Origin: Alentia gelatinosa
Taxonomy: Eukaryota > Annelida > Polychaeta > Phyllodocida > Polynoidae
Length of the DNA: 64,000 bases
Direction: 5' to 3'
Assembly (NCBI GenBank): GCA_950022655.1
Contig: OX465579.1
Location: 134,115,118-134,179,117 of the forward strand
Shown here: positions 1 through 13,200 of the stretch, piece by piece
Position numbering within the stretch: the stretch's first letter is position 1
Layout: each line of letters begins with the position of its first letter
Position numbers and translations under genes: made by a program
Notes under the pieces: generated by a model
Database searches by the model: none
Seen by the model: the letters and a program-made list of their open reading frames with translations, nothing else
What the model was told of the DNA's origin: nothing

Positions 1-1136
1 GTAGTAAAAAAAACCCCAAAAAACCCAAAAAAACATAAGATTTTGACAGTGGACATAGTGCGTTAAAAAGACATTGCTGAGATCATCATTCTATTGTAAT
101 TGACTGAGCTACTCAATGTGTGCAAAAAAAGTTGTGTTTTTTTTCATCATTGATTTTTGCTTTCATGAAGAGTCTATATTACCAGGGAAAGTTACTAGAT
201 TACTATTAGTACTGTGCAGATCCTTTTTACGTGTGCGGCAACTGCAGACCTACAAGATATTGGAATATATCACCGATTCTCACAAAGCCGATAGTTTGAA
301 TGAATCGGTGACATTCTTGTTGATGCCTTTTATCCTTTAAAGCGATCTGATTGAAATCAAAGGGCTTTGGCAGGGTTAGGGCCTGGCTGGGCCACAGGCT
401 GAGTGGTAAACTTTTAGAGAAAATAATGCAAATGCTAATTTTGACTTTTGATTTAATTAGGTTATTGGGTAACGGATTTCACATCTATAATCGCCTTTAT
501 CTCCCCCTACAAATCACCATACGATACTTGTATTTCGAAAAGACGGGTACATGCCAACACTAATGAAACGGCCCTCAGAGAATCAGGAACAGTCGGTGAA
601 AGTGCACACATAGACAATCTTAAGCTCGAGCATAGTTGGTCATTACCGCCATGCTCGTAATGCCGGGTTCCCCATCGGGAGGGTAATGAAATCGGGTCGG
701 TGACTAACGTCCTCAAAACTGACGGATTCGTTGGGAAGAGGTTTGCTGGGAACAATCAGCTTGTCGATGTCTTAGACTTCAGGGAGATGTCAATGTGTCA
801 GAGGCATTGGCAAAGTTGTCGCTGTCAGGGAGATGTTATTAGTGTGCCTAGCCCAGAGGACCGCTGGTATAGGCAGAGATATCTGTGGGTCGAAAAGTCT
901 TGTGACTAGATGGGTGGCCACATAGCCCATGGGGACGTCGTTTTGTTGAAATGTCTGGTAGTCCCTGCTTTATCTATAAATCTATATTATGTGTTTATTA
1001 TATGTTGAATCTGACTATAACAACTATATCCAAAAGACTTAAGACTCTGACCACTTTACTAGAACTAAAATTGTTTAAAAACATGACTTTGCTAGAACTC
1101 GTAAGTCTGATTTTAAACCAACTTTCTTGAATATAG
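1..1136. other. 5' flank or intron, no exon supported
   Basis: AT-rich, with several short open frames (for example 116-340 and 700-909) that lack splice or protein-family support. A GT donor-like site at 1101 would leave only a 36-bp intron before 1137 and is not believable. Upstream KATNIP exons presumably lie left of the window. Confidence 0.5.
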
Positions 1137-1201
1137 ATACGTCTAACCGGAGGAAGTGGAGTGCCCAAGAAACGACACTCAAAGTTCAAGAGGAGGAAGT
1201 G
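1137..1201 (+). CDS. KATNIP: KATNIP probable 5' exon
   Basis: Bounded by an ATATAG acceptor and a strong GTAAGT donor. Read with two bases carried in, it gives a charged peptide (TSNRRKWSAQETTLKVQEEEV without its last residue or two) ending exactly in phase 0, the phase the exon at 6688 needs. The peptide is plausible for the KATNIP N-terminus but too short to identify on its own. The 5.5-kb gap to the next exon lowers confidence. Confidence 0.45.
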
Positions 1202-4200
1202 GTAAGTACATGTGCTATCAGATAGTTGAACACCTCCAAGGCCCCGCGAATACCTACTGATATAAAAAATACCTATGTTCTATGAATTCTCAAACATACA
1301 CAGCTGTAGATTGTGGTGCAACATATACACAATATTACCATGATTTTGATCTGAGTCGTCCTATTCTCTGTGTAGTGGACGCATAGTAATTCCCCTGAGC
1401 GATAGAGAGGAGTATCGCATAGTGTTAACTACACAGAGAATTCGGTCACACAGAACAAAATCATAGTAATGTTGTATCTATAGGGAGCCAAAGTGAACCC
1501 GCTCCAACCACAGGTAGCCGGTCGCAAAATAGTATTTCCGGATATAGGCGCACAGTACTTAGACTATGTAGGTTCGAGATTATATGTCTCATTCTCCAAT
1601 CATTTAGATCCAAATTTTTATTAAACTTAACAACTGTCATCGTAGTTTCGAAACAGAGTTATTCAGAGATGATAGTAGTAAACCTCACTTCGAAAGTAAC
1701 AAAAGAGACCAAAAACGAAAGTCTAGCCTCAAACCCCCATAGCTTTAGCACTAAGCCTCGTTCTTACTGGCCACCGGAAACGTTATTTTGTAGGTGGGTA
1801 TCTGTGGTTTCAGCGGGTTCACTTTGGCTCCCTATAACTCACCTTTCCACTACTACCTTACATTGTTTATATGAAATAGTTCTTATAGTGCCCGTCAGGT
1901 GGCAGAAAAAGCCGTATTCAACTGACTAGATTCTGGCTTTCCAGAATCTACTCTGTAGTGATCTGTAGACTCCATTATTTTAGTATGGAGACCCTTATTA
2001 GGTGGGTAATAAATACTTTGAGTCCCAACCCATCAGCATTACCCGCACTCGGTTTTATTTTACAGTTAAACTGGAACACAGTATTCAGCTAAGATTAACA
2101 CATGCACACACGCCTGGTATACGCACCGGGTATATCTAGCAACTATTTGGGGTTGTATTAACTGCTATTTTATGGGACAAAATGTCATATAGTTATATCA
2201 ACAGTATTTTAACTAAGTCATGTCTTGTGTCTTATTCCCTTAGACAGTGAATGTTCTGTCCCTCTCTCTCATGGTTCCATATAAATTTGCATCCTCAGTT
2301 ATCGTCAGCTCTGTCTTTCTAATCATTTATTGCTTTCTTCTTTTTTGATTGAACATTATTACATCATGTTTTATAACCTATTCCATAAATAGATAACTAT
2401 ATTGCATTACATTTTAAATAATTCATTTTCATATACCGTTTACTAACGACACCTGAAAGCTTTACTAATAAAAACATTTCCGTTACCTTTTTTCACTGCA
2501 TAAGAGTTCTATCAGGACTACAGAATATTAAGTTGTATTATTGAGAAACTATGATTATTTATATGCCACATGAATACCTAAAGTCTCAATTGTACCAATG
2601 CTCTCAGCGCACAATATATCGACATCGTATGGCTTGGTGAACAAATTTGAATATTGGATTTGGTACTGAAATCAATAACTATTGACCACTCCCAGGTTTA
2701 TGTTGGCATGGTTTAGTATATTTGGTAATTCAACAACTTGACGGATGATTCCGTCAGGTGTTTTATTATGTTGTTAAAGAGCTCACCAACCAACAAACAA
2801 GGAAATGGGATTGCAAAGATTTGTCGAACCTTTTCAGCATATTTTATGTAAAATATTATTAGTCCATTTATGGATGGCGACTATATTAGAGGATATTGAA
2901 TCAATATAATATAATCTTCCAATACTTAGTGTAATCTCACATGTCATGTTCCTTGATTGTGTATGTGACTAACCCTTACACAAGTGATAAACTGAGTGCA
3001 ACCAAGGTGCCCTTCATCATTCAGAAACAATACAAGACAATACTTCAGATTGTTCTGCTTCAAAACATCATTGTAGTTCTAGCCTCATTAAAGGCATTTC
3101 CTTACTTTCTTTTCATATGCTGATAATAAATGCCACACGGAACAACCCATGATACTCCCACAAAGCATACATATACATTACTAGTCCTGCTATGATATAA
3201 AGAACAAAGTGACTTGAGCCGTCATTATCCTACTATAGCCTAACAGTAATGTCAAATTCACTTTCTGGTTTAAAAGTACTTGTCGTTTCCTTCTTTTGTT
3301 TTTTGGCTGTATGTAACACGAGTTATTTTCCAACCACGGCCATATACTACCACTGATACCCAGTCTGTAGTTCTATCAATAAATCATAGATCTTCATATC
3401 CATATTTAGTCCAGTCAGAGGCGAGTGCCGAGCACACTCTGCTATCCACCATCTCCATATTACATTCATCTGACTTCAGACAATGGTTCAGCACACTCAA
3501 CACTCCAACATCTCCATCTTACTTCATTTCACTGTCAACATCTACCTCCAATAATGGCAGCTCCTGTCATAGTCAAACGTCGATAGATTGCTAATATGGA
3601 TAGAGTACATAAGATACTCTAATGTCACAAAGCAGAAGTATCCTGATATATATCTTCATCAGTAATAGTTGTTCTTGATGTCAAATTGATTTATTATAGT
3701 TGGCTACACATTGACCACCCATAATCTTGATATAAACAGGTTCATTCATTATGGATTGGAGCTTTTCTTTATTTTCTGTAATTCAAAAGCTAATCACAGG
3801 TGTTGAGATATTGTTCCATAGGGGTATGGTTCGGTATACACGAAACATCAATAACAAATCAAACTTCATTTCCTTTAGTGAAGTAAGGGACTCCAGTAAA
3901 ATCTTACATAACACGGCGCATTTTGCCTGTGCCTCAAATGATCTGCCGTGCTGTATATTCTCCAGTTTACACATACAGTAACCAGTTTATTTCCTTCAAT
4001 TCATTTTTTTAATCTAAGGACATGAATGAATGACAATAATTTTGTAGCATCGGTTGCACATAAAAGGTCTATCGCCTTGTAGGCCCTAATGAAAAAGGTG
4101 ATTATTTAGTCAATCTGTGCACAGATGAAACTGGCAATGCTTTTATTGGCTTTATTTTAGTTTCTCTCTTTTTTGTTGTTACAACAGTAGTGACTCGAGG

Positions 4201-7200
4201 CCGAGGCATGCCCAGAGGTATAGGTACATTACGGCATTTTCATCGATGGTTGTTTCTGGTATAAGCTTTGTTGGTGGTCTGTCCCCATAATGTCACTCGG
4301 TTTCTGTAAAAATACATAAATAGCGTGGTTCCTAAACTCACTGAATGTCTTTCTAGAGTAATGGATAAGAACTGGCACTGGAGTTGGACTGTTATCACTG
4401 TGGTTATACTCCGCAACTTGTTATTTTAGATTTAAATCTATGACCGTTATAACAAATATGAACAAAATAAGCATAGACTCTCTGAATACTAGACAAATTA
4501 CTTATCGACTCGTTTGGCGTTGTTTGAGGAGAGATCAATGAAATAGAAGTATATAAAACTGAAAGTTTTCCTACGTTTAAAATAAAAATCTTACGAAAAC
4601 TAAGATTAGAACCAAATTAACTGAGTTAGGAATGCGGGGATCCACAATATCTCATATCGACGAATTGGCCACACTGGACGCCCCTGCCAGACCCGGCTGA
4701 ACCACAATTGCACCAGGCGCTGCCAAGAGGCTGCTGAAAGATGCTGTCAAGCCGCTGAATTGTACAGACATTTGGAAATGTATCTCCTTAACAGCTTTGG
4801 GAATGTTTAACTACCGGCCGCGACACTGCCCAGTAATTTCCCCCCTCTGATTTTATTTCCAACATCTTTTTTTAAACCATGACTTGCATCCCTGGGGTTA
4901 ATTTACAAAGGCATCAATAGGCTACATTGAAAAACGGATTTACGAAAAGGATTTGACACAATCAACTAATCATATACTAAGATGCTATATGTAAAGCTGG
5001 TATTTTGTTTGTTTCGGAGAATATCTCTGTTTCTTTTCCATGTATTGGATGAAAGGAGATTTATTCGGTCGTTGGCTGGATTTGATTCTCCAGGCCTACA
5101 CCAAAGTCATCTAAATTATATGTGTCCTAGAGGCAGAGTTGTCATGTGATTTGTTCGTCTATTCAGAGTTTGCCGTATATTGGAAGTAGAAAACCCATTA
5201 TAGAGTGGTTGAAAATCAGAATGTAGATGTACATGTATTGCACTCTGCTCTGCTCGCGAAGCCAGACCCCTCGGAGTCCGACAGTAGATATCCGTTTCTT
5301 AGCTCCCAATAACACCGGATTAATGCATTTTCTATAAAATATTATTTTTTACATCCATTTCATTTAATAATAGGATCTTTCTTCACACCAGGAGCCTTCG
5401 GTAGAAATATTTGATTCAATTTCTAGAATTCTATTAATATAGTCACGCACTTACTGGAAGTTAAGTCGCAAACAGACCTTCATTGGAGTTTGTAAGATTT
5501 CTTTTATAGGATTTATATAGAATCCATATTGATTGACAATATACATACAGAATATAAACTAGAGTGGTACCATCATAGACGTTCTCCAATTCCAAATTTA
5601 GCTTACCGAATCTATTGATAATATACATGTGTACATGAACTCTTCTATTTCCACAGTTTTGGGTTTTTGGAGAAAAAACTGCTCTGACACATTTTCTGTA
5701 TCGAACTCTTGGTGACTTGATACGTCACGTTTTATATTCTTACGAATGAAAAGAGGCTCCTGGTGGAACGTTAGGTTTTAGCACTTATTCCAAACATTTT
5801 AGTTCGGATTATTGTGGCTATTGATACTAACCTGTTTACTGTTGGGTTGAATGTGGTATATTGTGTAGCTAAGCATCTGAATGACTGTAGTGTCTCATAC
5901 ATCTAATGCTTGTGGCGTGCTTTTCGTATAACAACAGACGCTGATGCTTTCATCTCGCCTAACCCTCGATATCGACCACTTACATCTAACGATAAAGCCC
6001 CACCTTGGAAACGAGCCATGATAACTCTGCCATCGATTAGGCTGTTTGGCACCAACACGTTCATTCCTTATTGTCGTGACCAATAGGGTGCCAGTTTGTA
6101 GATAAGTTAAAAGGGTTATCGTATTTTGACTGATATGGTAGCATTCCCTATTGGATATTCTGCCTCACACTTATACTTGTATAAAGTATAATCTAATAGG
6201 CAATATCATTATAGATACAGTTGAAACATACGAACTGATACATATTCACAAGGCCTTGTAAATAGGTAGTAGAACATGACACATTAATTTGTTGTCTGAT
6301 ACAGAATGCAATGGCACCGACAATGAGCCGCCTAGTATTGGGTTTCAATTGTATGTAAAGATAAGGTGTATTCCGTCTGCCTTTGAAGGAAAAAATACAA
6401 GAAGAAATAACAAAAAATTGTTGATCTTTTTGAAAAATTGTTGATCTTTTGACATGGGGGCCCTTATCAACTGAGCATTGTGTATGTGCATCATTAGAAA
6501 CCTCATCTTTGTTTCGCACACTGGTCAAGTGGTGTTTGATATTCTACATGGTTTTCCCCGGTCATTATTGTTCAGAGATTATCTGCATTATATGGTTTGC
6601 TAATACAGCACAATTTGTATACAACATGAATAATATATCTTTAAATAATAGTTCTTTGTTGTACACCTTGTCCTCTTTTTGTTGCAGTCCTCTGTGAATT
6701 ATGAGCCCAGCGCGCATGAGGAATATCTAATACTTCTCCAAGAAAAGAACAGGTATTTGTTAGTCAATATATACAATATATATAATATACATAATATATT
6801 TCATGAAATGAAGCACAGATCTTTAAGTCATGTAGAAGTATTAAACTAAACTAGGTTTTATAATGAGGATTGTCAGGAAAGGTTTTTCTATTTGTCATAT
6901 GACCTCTCAAGTATCTGATCATGAACTATTATTGAAAACGTAAGTAATTTTCAATGTGAAATAAACTAAACCAAAATAGAAAATTCACGATTAATTATTT
7001 TTTCAAGTTATCATGTCGGAATCAAATGACCTATGTTTGTATTGTCGAGACAGATTGTACATTTGTCTTCATAAAACGAATCATGAAGTACATGTACCTG
7101 GTCAAGCTGACAACTTAGAATCCAAATAACCCCAATCCCGGTTCCGTTTCCTCAATCCACTGTAATCTATTCCACTAAAGCCAACGAGTGCCAAACGCTC

Positions 7201-10200
7201 TTGAGATTGGTCTTTAAAATTACCGTGTTGTTTTGTGGCAGGTTGGTTAAGCATTTAAAGAAGAAAGACGAGAAGCAGGTAGAGTTAGAGAAGCGGGAGA
7301 AAGGATTTTCTACGTACGTGAACGGGCCGCATAACAAGCAGAAGATTCCGGCCACGGCCCGCGCCCGTCAAACCAAGACTGCCGGTACGTGGAACCTACC
7401 CTAATTGCGTAGTCATCATTATCCTACCCCTAATAAAAACGGTCCATAGGCATAACATAGGCAAATTTTATGCGGCATGCCATGACATAAAGTGCGATTT
7501 ATGCCTCTAGGGGCATACAAAAATCGACCAATCAGCGGCCAGATTGTGAGCTGCTCCGAAAAAAGTATGCTTCTCTGACAGATTCTGAGTGGTATCTACT
7601 TGAAGCAAAACCACCAATTGAATCAATTCATTTTCTGTTTATTATGAGATTGTAAAAATCACCACGTAAGTAAGACACGACGAGAGATTCAAGTGCACAC
7701 GGGTGTTGTAGTTCTTTATTGAAGCTGAGAGATTCACAGAGGTATTTTTCGATGATTCACCTAAAGGATTCTGGTCCGAGAGTGTCTGAAGAGGGTAGTC
7801 AGGGCTCGGCGTCTGCCTTGTTTGAGCTGGACCACCAGAATGACTGGAGATGTTCTGGGACCCTATTTATATAGTACCCCATGATTTCATCATTGAGCCT
7901 CACAGTCTATCGCAGAGGAGGAGGGCCACAACCACTGGAGGACATGACTCCAGTGGATCCTGCACTGTCTTCGGTGTAGGGAATCCTCCGGAGTCATCCG
8001 GTGGATACAACCAGGCTGGCTCCTCCGGTGTAAGCCGGCCAGAAGAAATCCTACTCACGACCCTATCATAAAATGATAAACTAGTTTAGACTATGTATGA
8101 TAGACACAAGTATGACGCACTTTGAAGCAGAATCGTAATGTAGAAGAGCTGACTACAGGAGGTTATGTATGCCTGTCCAGGCGTGTATTTATTTTTGTCT
8201 GAAAACACCACCAGCCTGGAGTAGCTTTTTTTTAAAGCCACATATAAAATTTTGTTCTTTTCATTATATCAATTGCTATGCATACTACTGTGTATCTGTC
8301 CAAATTCGTTTCTAGTGCCTCTAGTTATACCAAGTACCTCAGGTTTCTTTGAAATTCAAAAGCAGAAAGTGGAAAGGAAGCTAAGATTCTTGCATGTCTA
8401 ATGTATCAAATAGAAAGACATTTATTCCGACAAGCGCATATTTCTAATTTCAGTTGCGTCTATTTTAGTTTGCTCAAAACTTATAGGGTTCTGGAATATG
8501 TGTGCAACAACTAAGAAGTTTTTGCACATAAAGGAAAACAAAGGCACTACCCAATACCTAATAAGCCTTCCCTGTTCGCTTGCCCGTAGGACACAGTCGG
8601 CTGCAGAAGCTAAACAAGGAGTTGGGCCGGCTTGAAGCTGAGGCGAAGAAGTACCGCTCTAAGACGGCCCCTGACCGAACCCGGCGGAAAAACTGGCAGG
8701 CCGGCTCCATCAACCTAAAGACACACCGCGGGGAGAAGATACGTATCAAGGCGCCGGGTGAGTGTCGTCCGGGTGTGTGACCTGACAAGTTATGTTACCA
8801 ATTTTACTTTATGAACACTTAAAGGTATTGGGCCAGGTGTACATCTGCTATCTCCCCCTCCCCACCGCCCACCGGCACTCTCTCGCTCCTGATACAACCG
8901 GGGTGTATCACATCTTAGTAAATTGATTTTATAGTGTAAAAAAAGAGAATATATGAACTGATATATAGATAGAATTAAAAACCTTGATAAGGTTTTGTAA
9001 TTGCCGAAATGTCGGTTCTGTAAATCCTGCTGCTTATAGGATAATCCTGCTGGTTGTACTATGTCCTCATCTGCAATTAAGATAAAATTGTGAAATATAT
9101 TGAAAGATGCAGAATATGTAGCCTTAGTTATATCTTTAATCAAAACTTGCTTTAAAATCCTAATCATGGGTTTTGGTTTCTTTACCAGATATACTGACCG
9201 GAGAATATGAAGATGACTTTGAAATGGAGAGTGTGAATTTTGCTGAGGAGTCAGGCAGTGGACATTCCTCAGACACATCATCAGACAGCGAGAGTGAAAG
9301 GGTACTTCAATGTTGTGCTTATACTATTCCAATTATCATCTGTTTAAGTAATACAACGCAATAATGAGAGCAACTGTCATGTTAGAACCACTGCTGCTGT
9401 AAAATACATATAAACACACCTAAGACACGAAAATATATATTTTTCTAAAAAGTTATTGCTATTTTTTTACCAATTGTATGCTAGACCACCTAAGGTGAAG
9501 CACAACTCTGAATAAATTTAACATCTGAGAATGGTTATGTTTTAGGACCGTGAAGAATTGGCCGCAGAGATGCAGCGACACGCAGACCGCTCGGCCAAGG
9601 CTCGAGATACAAGAGCAGCTAAGAAGGAGAAAGAGATGCTGACATTGACCATTGATGACGTCAAGGTGAGCTGCTCACTCGTAGACACACACTCTGATAA
9701 GCCCCAATTATAAGATATTTGTAAGGTTTTTTTTGTGATTCTCTTGTATTTTTATGTGTAGGGTATTTTTTTTAGATTTTAAGGTGATTACAATCTTGGA
9801 AGTTCGAATCACAGAAGCTATTGTATATCAAGTAAAACATCTTTTTCTCATGTGAACCTAATTATATACATATTTTTTTAAATACTTTATTTAGACTGGG
9901 ATGGTACATCGATTATACGACCGTTACGAGCGTACTCCAATATTAGAAGTCCTGTAATAGTAACAATATCACCGGGTAGACTTTATGGCATCAAGGCTTC
10001 CATCTTGCGATTAAATTTTCCTTAAGGTAAATTTCAAATTTACATGAGGCTTCCCCATGTCGTTCTGTATGTACTATAGAGAAACAGGCTTACTGTCTCC
10101 GTACGGATAAAATACGCGGTAAAATCGGCGATCAGATGAACCTCTGCCTTCGGCATCGGTTCATCTGATCGCCGATTTTACCAAGTATTTTATCCGTACG

Positions 10201-13200
10201 GAGACAGTCAGCCTGTTTCTCTATTATTATATACCTTAAAATATCGAATTTTTAACTTTGCTACTGGGGGAATATTTGGATTTTGCCGCCGTACATGCCC
10301 CGTACGCCACATACAATATAGAACTGCATCGAGAATCGTATAAATACACAATACTCCACGAGTTTGGATGGGCCATAATCGTCATCGAGGCGAAGCCGAG
10401 TGACAATTATGGCCCATTCAAACGAGTGGAGCATTGTTTATTTATATGATTCGAGTGTGGTTCTAGATTTATCTCCCCCTTTTACTGTTAGGGACGTTTA
10501 AATCTCTTGTTTTGTCTTGTCTTTTCTCTGAAATCCTGGCCCCTGATTGGTCAATCGCCTATGACGTCATCTCGTATTGACTACTCCACGCCCATGGCAT
10601 AGTATTGTCACTCTACCGGGGTGATCGTTGAGTATTTTTTTCTAATGTTATTCCTATGGCTAAACTTGTACCAGGGGTGAGATAAATACCCCGTACGTCA
10701 CCTAGGTGTCGTACGGGTATAAATACGACATGGGTAGGAGCGGGCAGTATGTGTAGGATATACTACCACAGGTATATAATAATAAAAGAAGTAGGCTTCC
10801 TACACTTATTGTGTAATAATTAGTACCGACATTGCAATTGTATCAAACTAGATTGCCGACATCTAGATATATAACGTAATTTCAATTTCCAACAGCACTG
10901 AAACTTCATATGAATAAAGACTGTTTGATTCCAACCCGCAATTTTTTATTTATCTTTTTTTTTTGGGGGGGGGGGGCGTGATCCAGATTATTGATATTCA
11001 AATCAATCCCACATACAACCCCCTAATTCTCTATATTGACTTAAGTGCATGTTCAGGGAAAAGTACAATGAACCAGAATTATAATCTATGGTAATAGAAT
11101 TAAGACCTCAATAGTTTTAAAGGTCCAGTTAAGTCTATTTACTCTTGATACTGTTATGGATATGTTTTCACCACCCTGTTAGTCTTTTCTCACATATATT
11201 TCGTTACATACAAATCTGTATGTACATTGATGACTTGCTTCTATACATCAGAAACTTCGAAGGAGTCTGGAAATGAATGCCAGCATCCGTGAGAGCATGG
11301 CATACTGCAGCTCAGACTCTGTAAGTCTTCTTCCTTCTCTTGTATTTATCCGTCATCTCACTGTTTGCATGAACGATTTCGTTATCAATATTAATGTTAA
11401 CGTTCTATATGCTGATTCTCCTACGCATGATATTCTCATCGAATTGTAGCTCGGGTAACACCAATTCACAATGTTATACTTATAAACTGATGCATTGTAT
11501 GTTATTCAAGTGATATAAAAGAAATTGGCCAATTAGTCTGTCTGTTCATGCTATGATAAATGATAATTGAATCTTTAAGGAATGCGTTAACTTTGTAAAT
11601 GATGAAATTTGCCAACAAGACCCATTTTTACATCTCAATGATACGAGTATATCGTGAATTAATTCCGTCTAAAATACATTAATAACACCCATAATTAGAC
11701 AATCATGTGTTTGTATGTGCCCCGAATTATTATATGTAGCAGTTGTTTGATACTACTTGGGATCTATCTGTGTATTGAACAAAATCTCAGGCTATACACT
11801 AACGTATCGATTGGTCATATTTGAAGTTTATAGAAATGGCTATACGAAGCTAAGCCCCTTCTGGTCACCGTTAACGCTACTATGTGAATGCCGAATTATG
11901 GTGAAGGCGGCTGTGGTCCTTGCTCTTGAAATGGTTGCCCTGTTTTGGGCCGAGAATGTTTTTGTGATATTGAAGAAATGCCCATAGAAGCAGTCCATAA
12001 AGCAATTCTCTGTTTGGCCTACATTTTGTATCTTGCAGCGTTTGAGTTTTACTTGGGAGCAATAGCGACAATTTCTGGTTTTGCAAATAGTGGCACTAGT
12101 TCCGGTTTTCACCATACTGGTTGGTGGGGATGAGAGCTGCTCTCGGACCAATAGTGATTTCAGATTAGATGGTTTCCTCCGAGCCACTATTATGTCCCAT
12201 TTATACAAACCCTCATGGTAAATGATTTGCCCAGAAGATCCCAGTTATTGCGTATAATGTCTTCTGATTCCCTGAAATAATACTTTCTTGTGACAGAACA
12301 CTGGTTCGGCCATCTTTATGAATGACCTTGTGTATATTATATGAATAATACTGAAAGTATATATAAATAGTGCTACATTAAGACAGAAAAAAACACACAA
12401 GGATGTAGGTATACCGATAAATTACAGTTATTCAATATTATAAGATTTTCACTTATCATCAAAATTCTGCGATATCTACACCTGGTCATACTCCGACTGA
12501 ACCCTCTCGAACCCCGCCAGCAAGAGGCCATCGACAGGCTGGTGAAGAGTGCTTTTTGGTCGTCGAAATGGACTGCCTTTTTTTTTTTTTTTCGAAAATG
12601 TGTTATTACCAGCTCCTAATCTGTCCAGTCATTTTTCCTTCAAGATTTTATTTCCGAATGTTTTGAAATACAATGACATGCACGCATGGAACACCAAGAT
12701 GCTAGTGTTCATGAATACTCTCCTGTGTCAGATATGAATACTGATGTTGGTTCTACTTGGCTCAGGACTCGGACGGTGAAGCTGTGAGTCCCGTGCAGGA
12801 GGAGGACGAGGTGGAGGAGGTGCTTAGTAGCAGCAGCTCAGAGGAGGTCGGGCTGCACCCAATTAAGGCTGACAACCTCATCGTCCTGCAGCTAGACTCC
12901 CACAAAAAAGGTTGGTCCCCATCTTTTAACAACAACAAAAAAAAACAAAAAAAAACAAAAAAAAATCTTTTAACTATTGCCGTGGAAATTTCGTCCCAAA
13001 ATATCGTTTTAGTCTACCTTGGTTCAGTCCCTCCGTTTTCCAGAGGTTTATAGGTTTTAATTATCAATTGAGTGACTAACCAGTCTGACGAAATTGGTCT
13101 ATCCCAACCAGTCCGTCCTAAGCACCTCTCTTTTGTATTGCTTAGTATACTAACAATATATGCGATGTAGTGTTGTTGAGTATATCAGCCCCACACCACT

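Larger units (their letters stand above)
1202..6687. other. Intron with transposon cluster
   Basis: Long AT-rich intron. 1315-2030 holds nested foldback/TIR elements, listed separately. 2040-6687 is otherwise unassigned. A minus-strand frame at 3783-3974 faintly resembles a retroelement integrase tail but is not convincing. No further exons seen. Confidence 0.6.
9666..11251. other. Intron rich in foldbacks
   Basis: Contains two large inverted repeats (10078-10222 and 10330-10453), a smaller hairpin (10684-10726, GTACGTCACCTAGGTGTCGTAC core) and a G run near 10970. No coding signal. Confidence 0.75.

Noticed and set aside
3783..3974. Minus-strand frame with AKCAVLCKILLESL...VYRTIPLWN, somewhat like a Ty3/Gypsy integrase tail
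   Set aside because: The resemblance is confined to one short stretch and the expected upstream integrase core and reverse transcriptase are not readable on either side.
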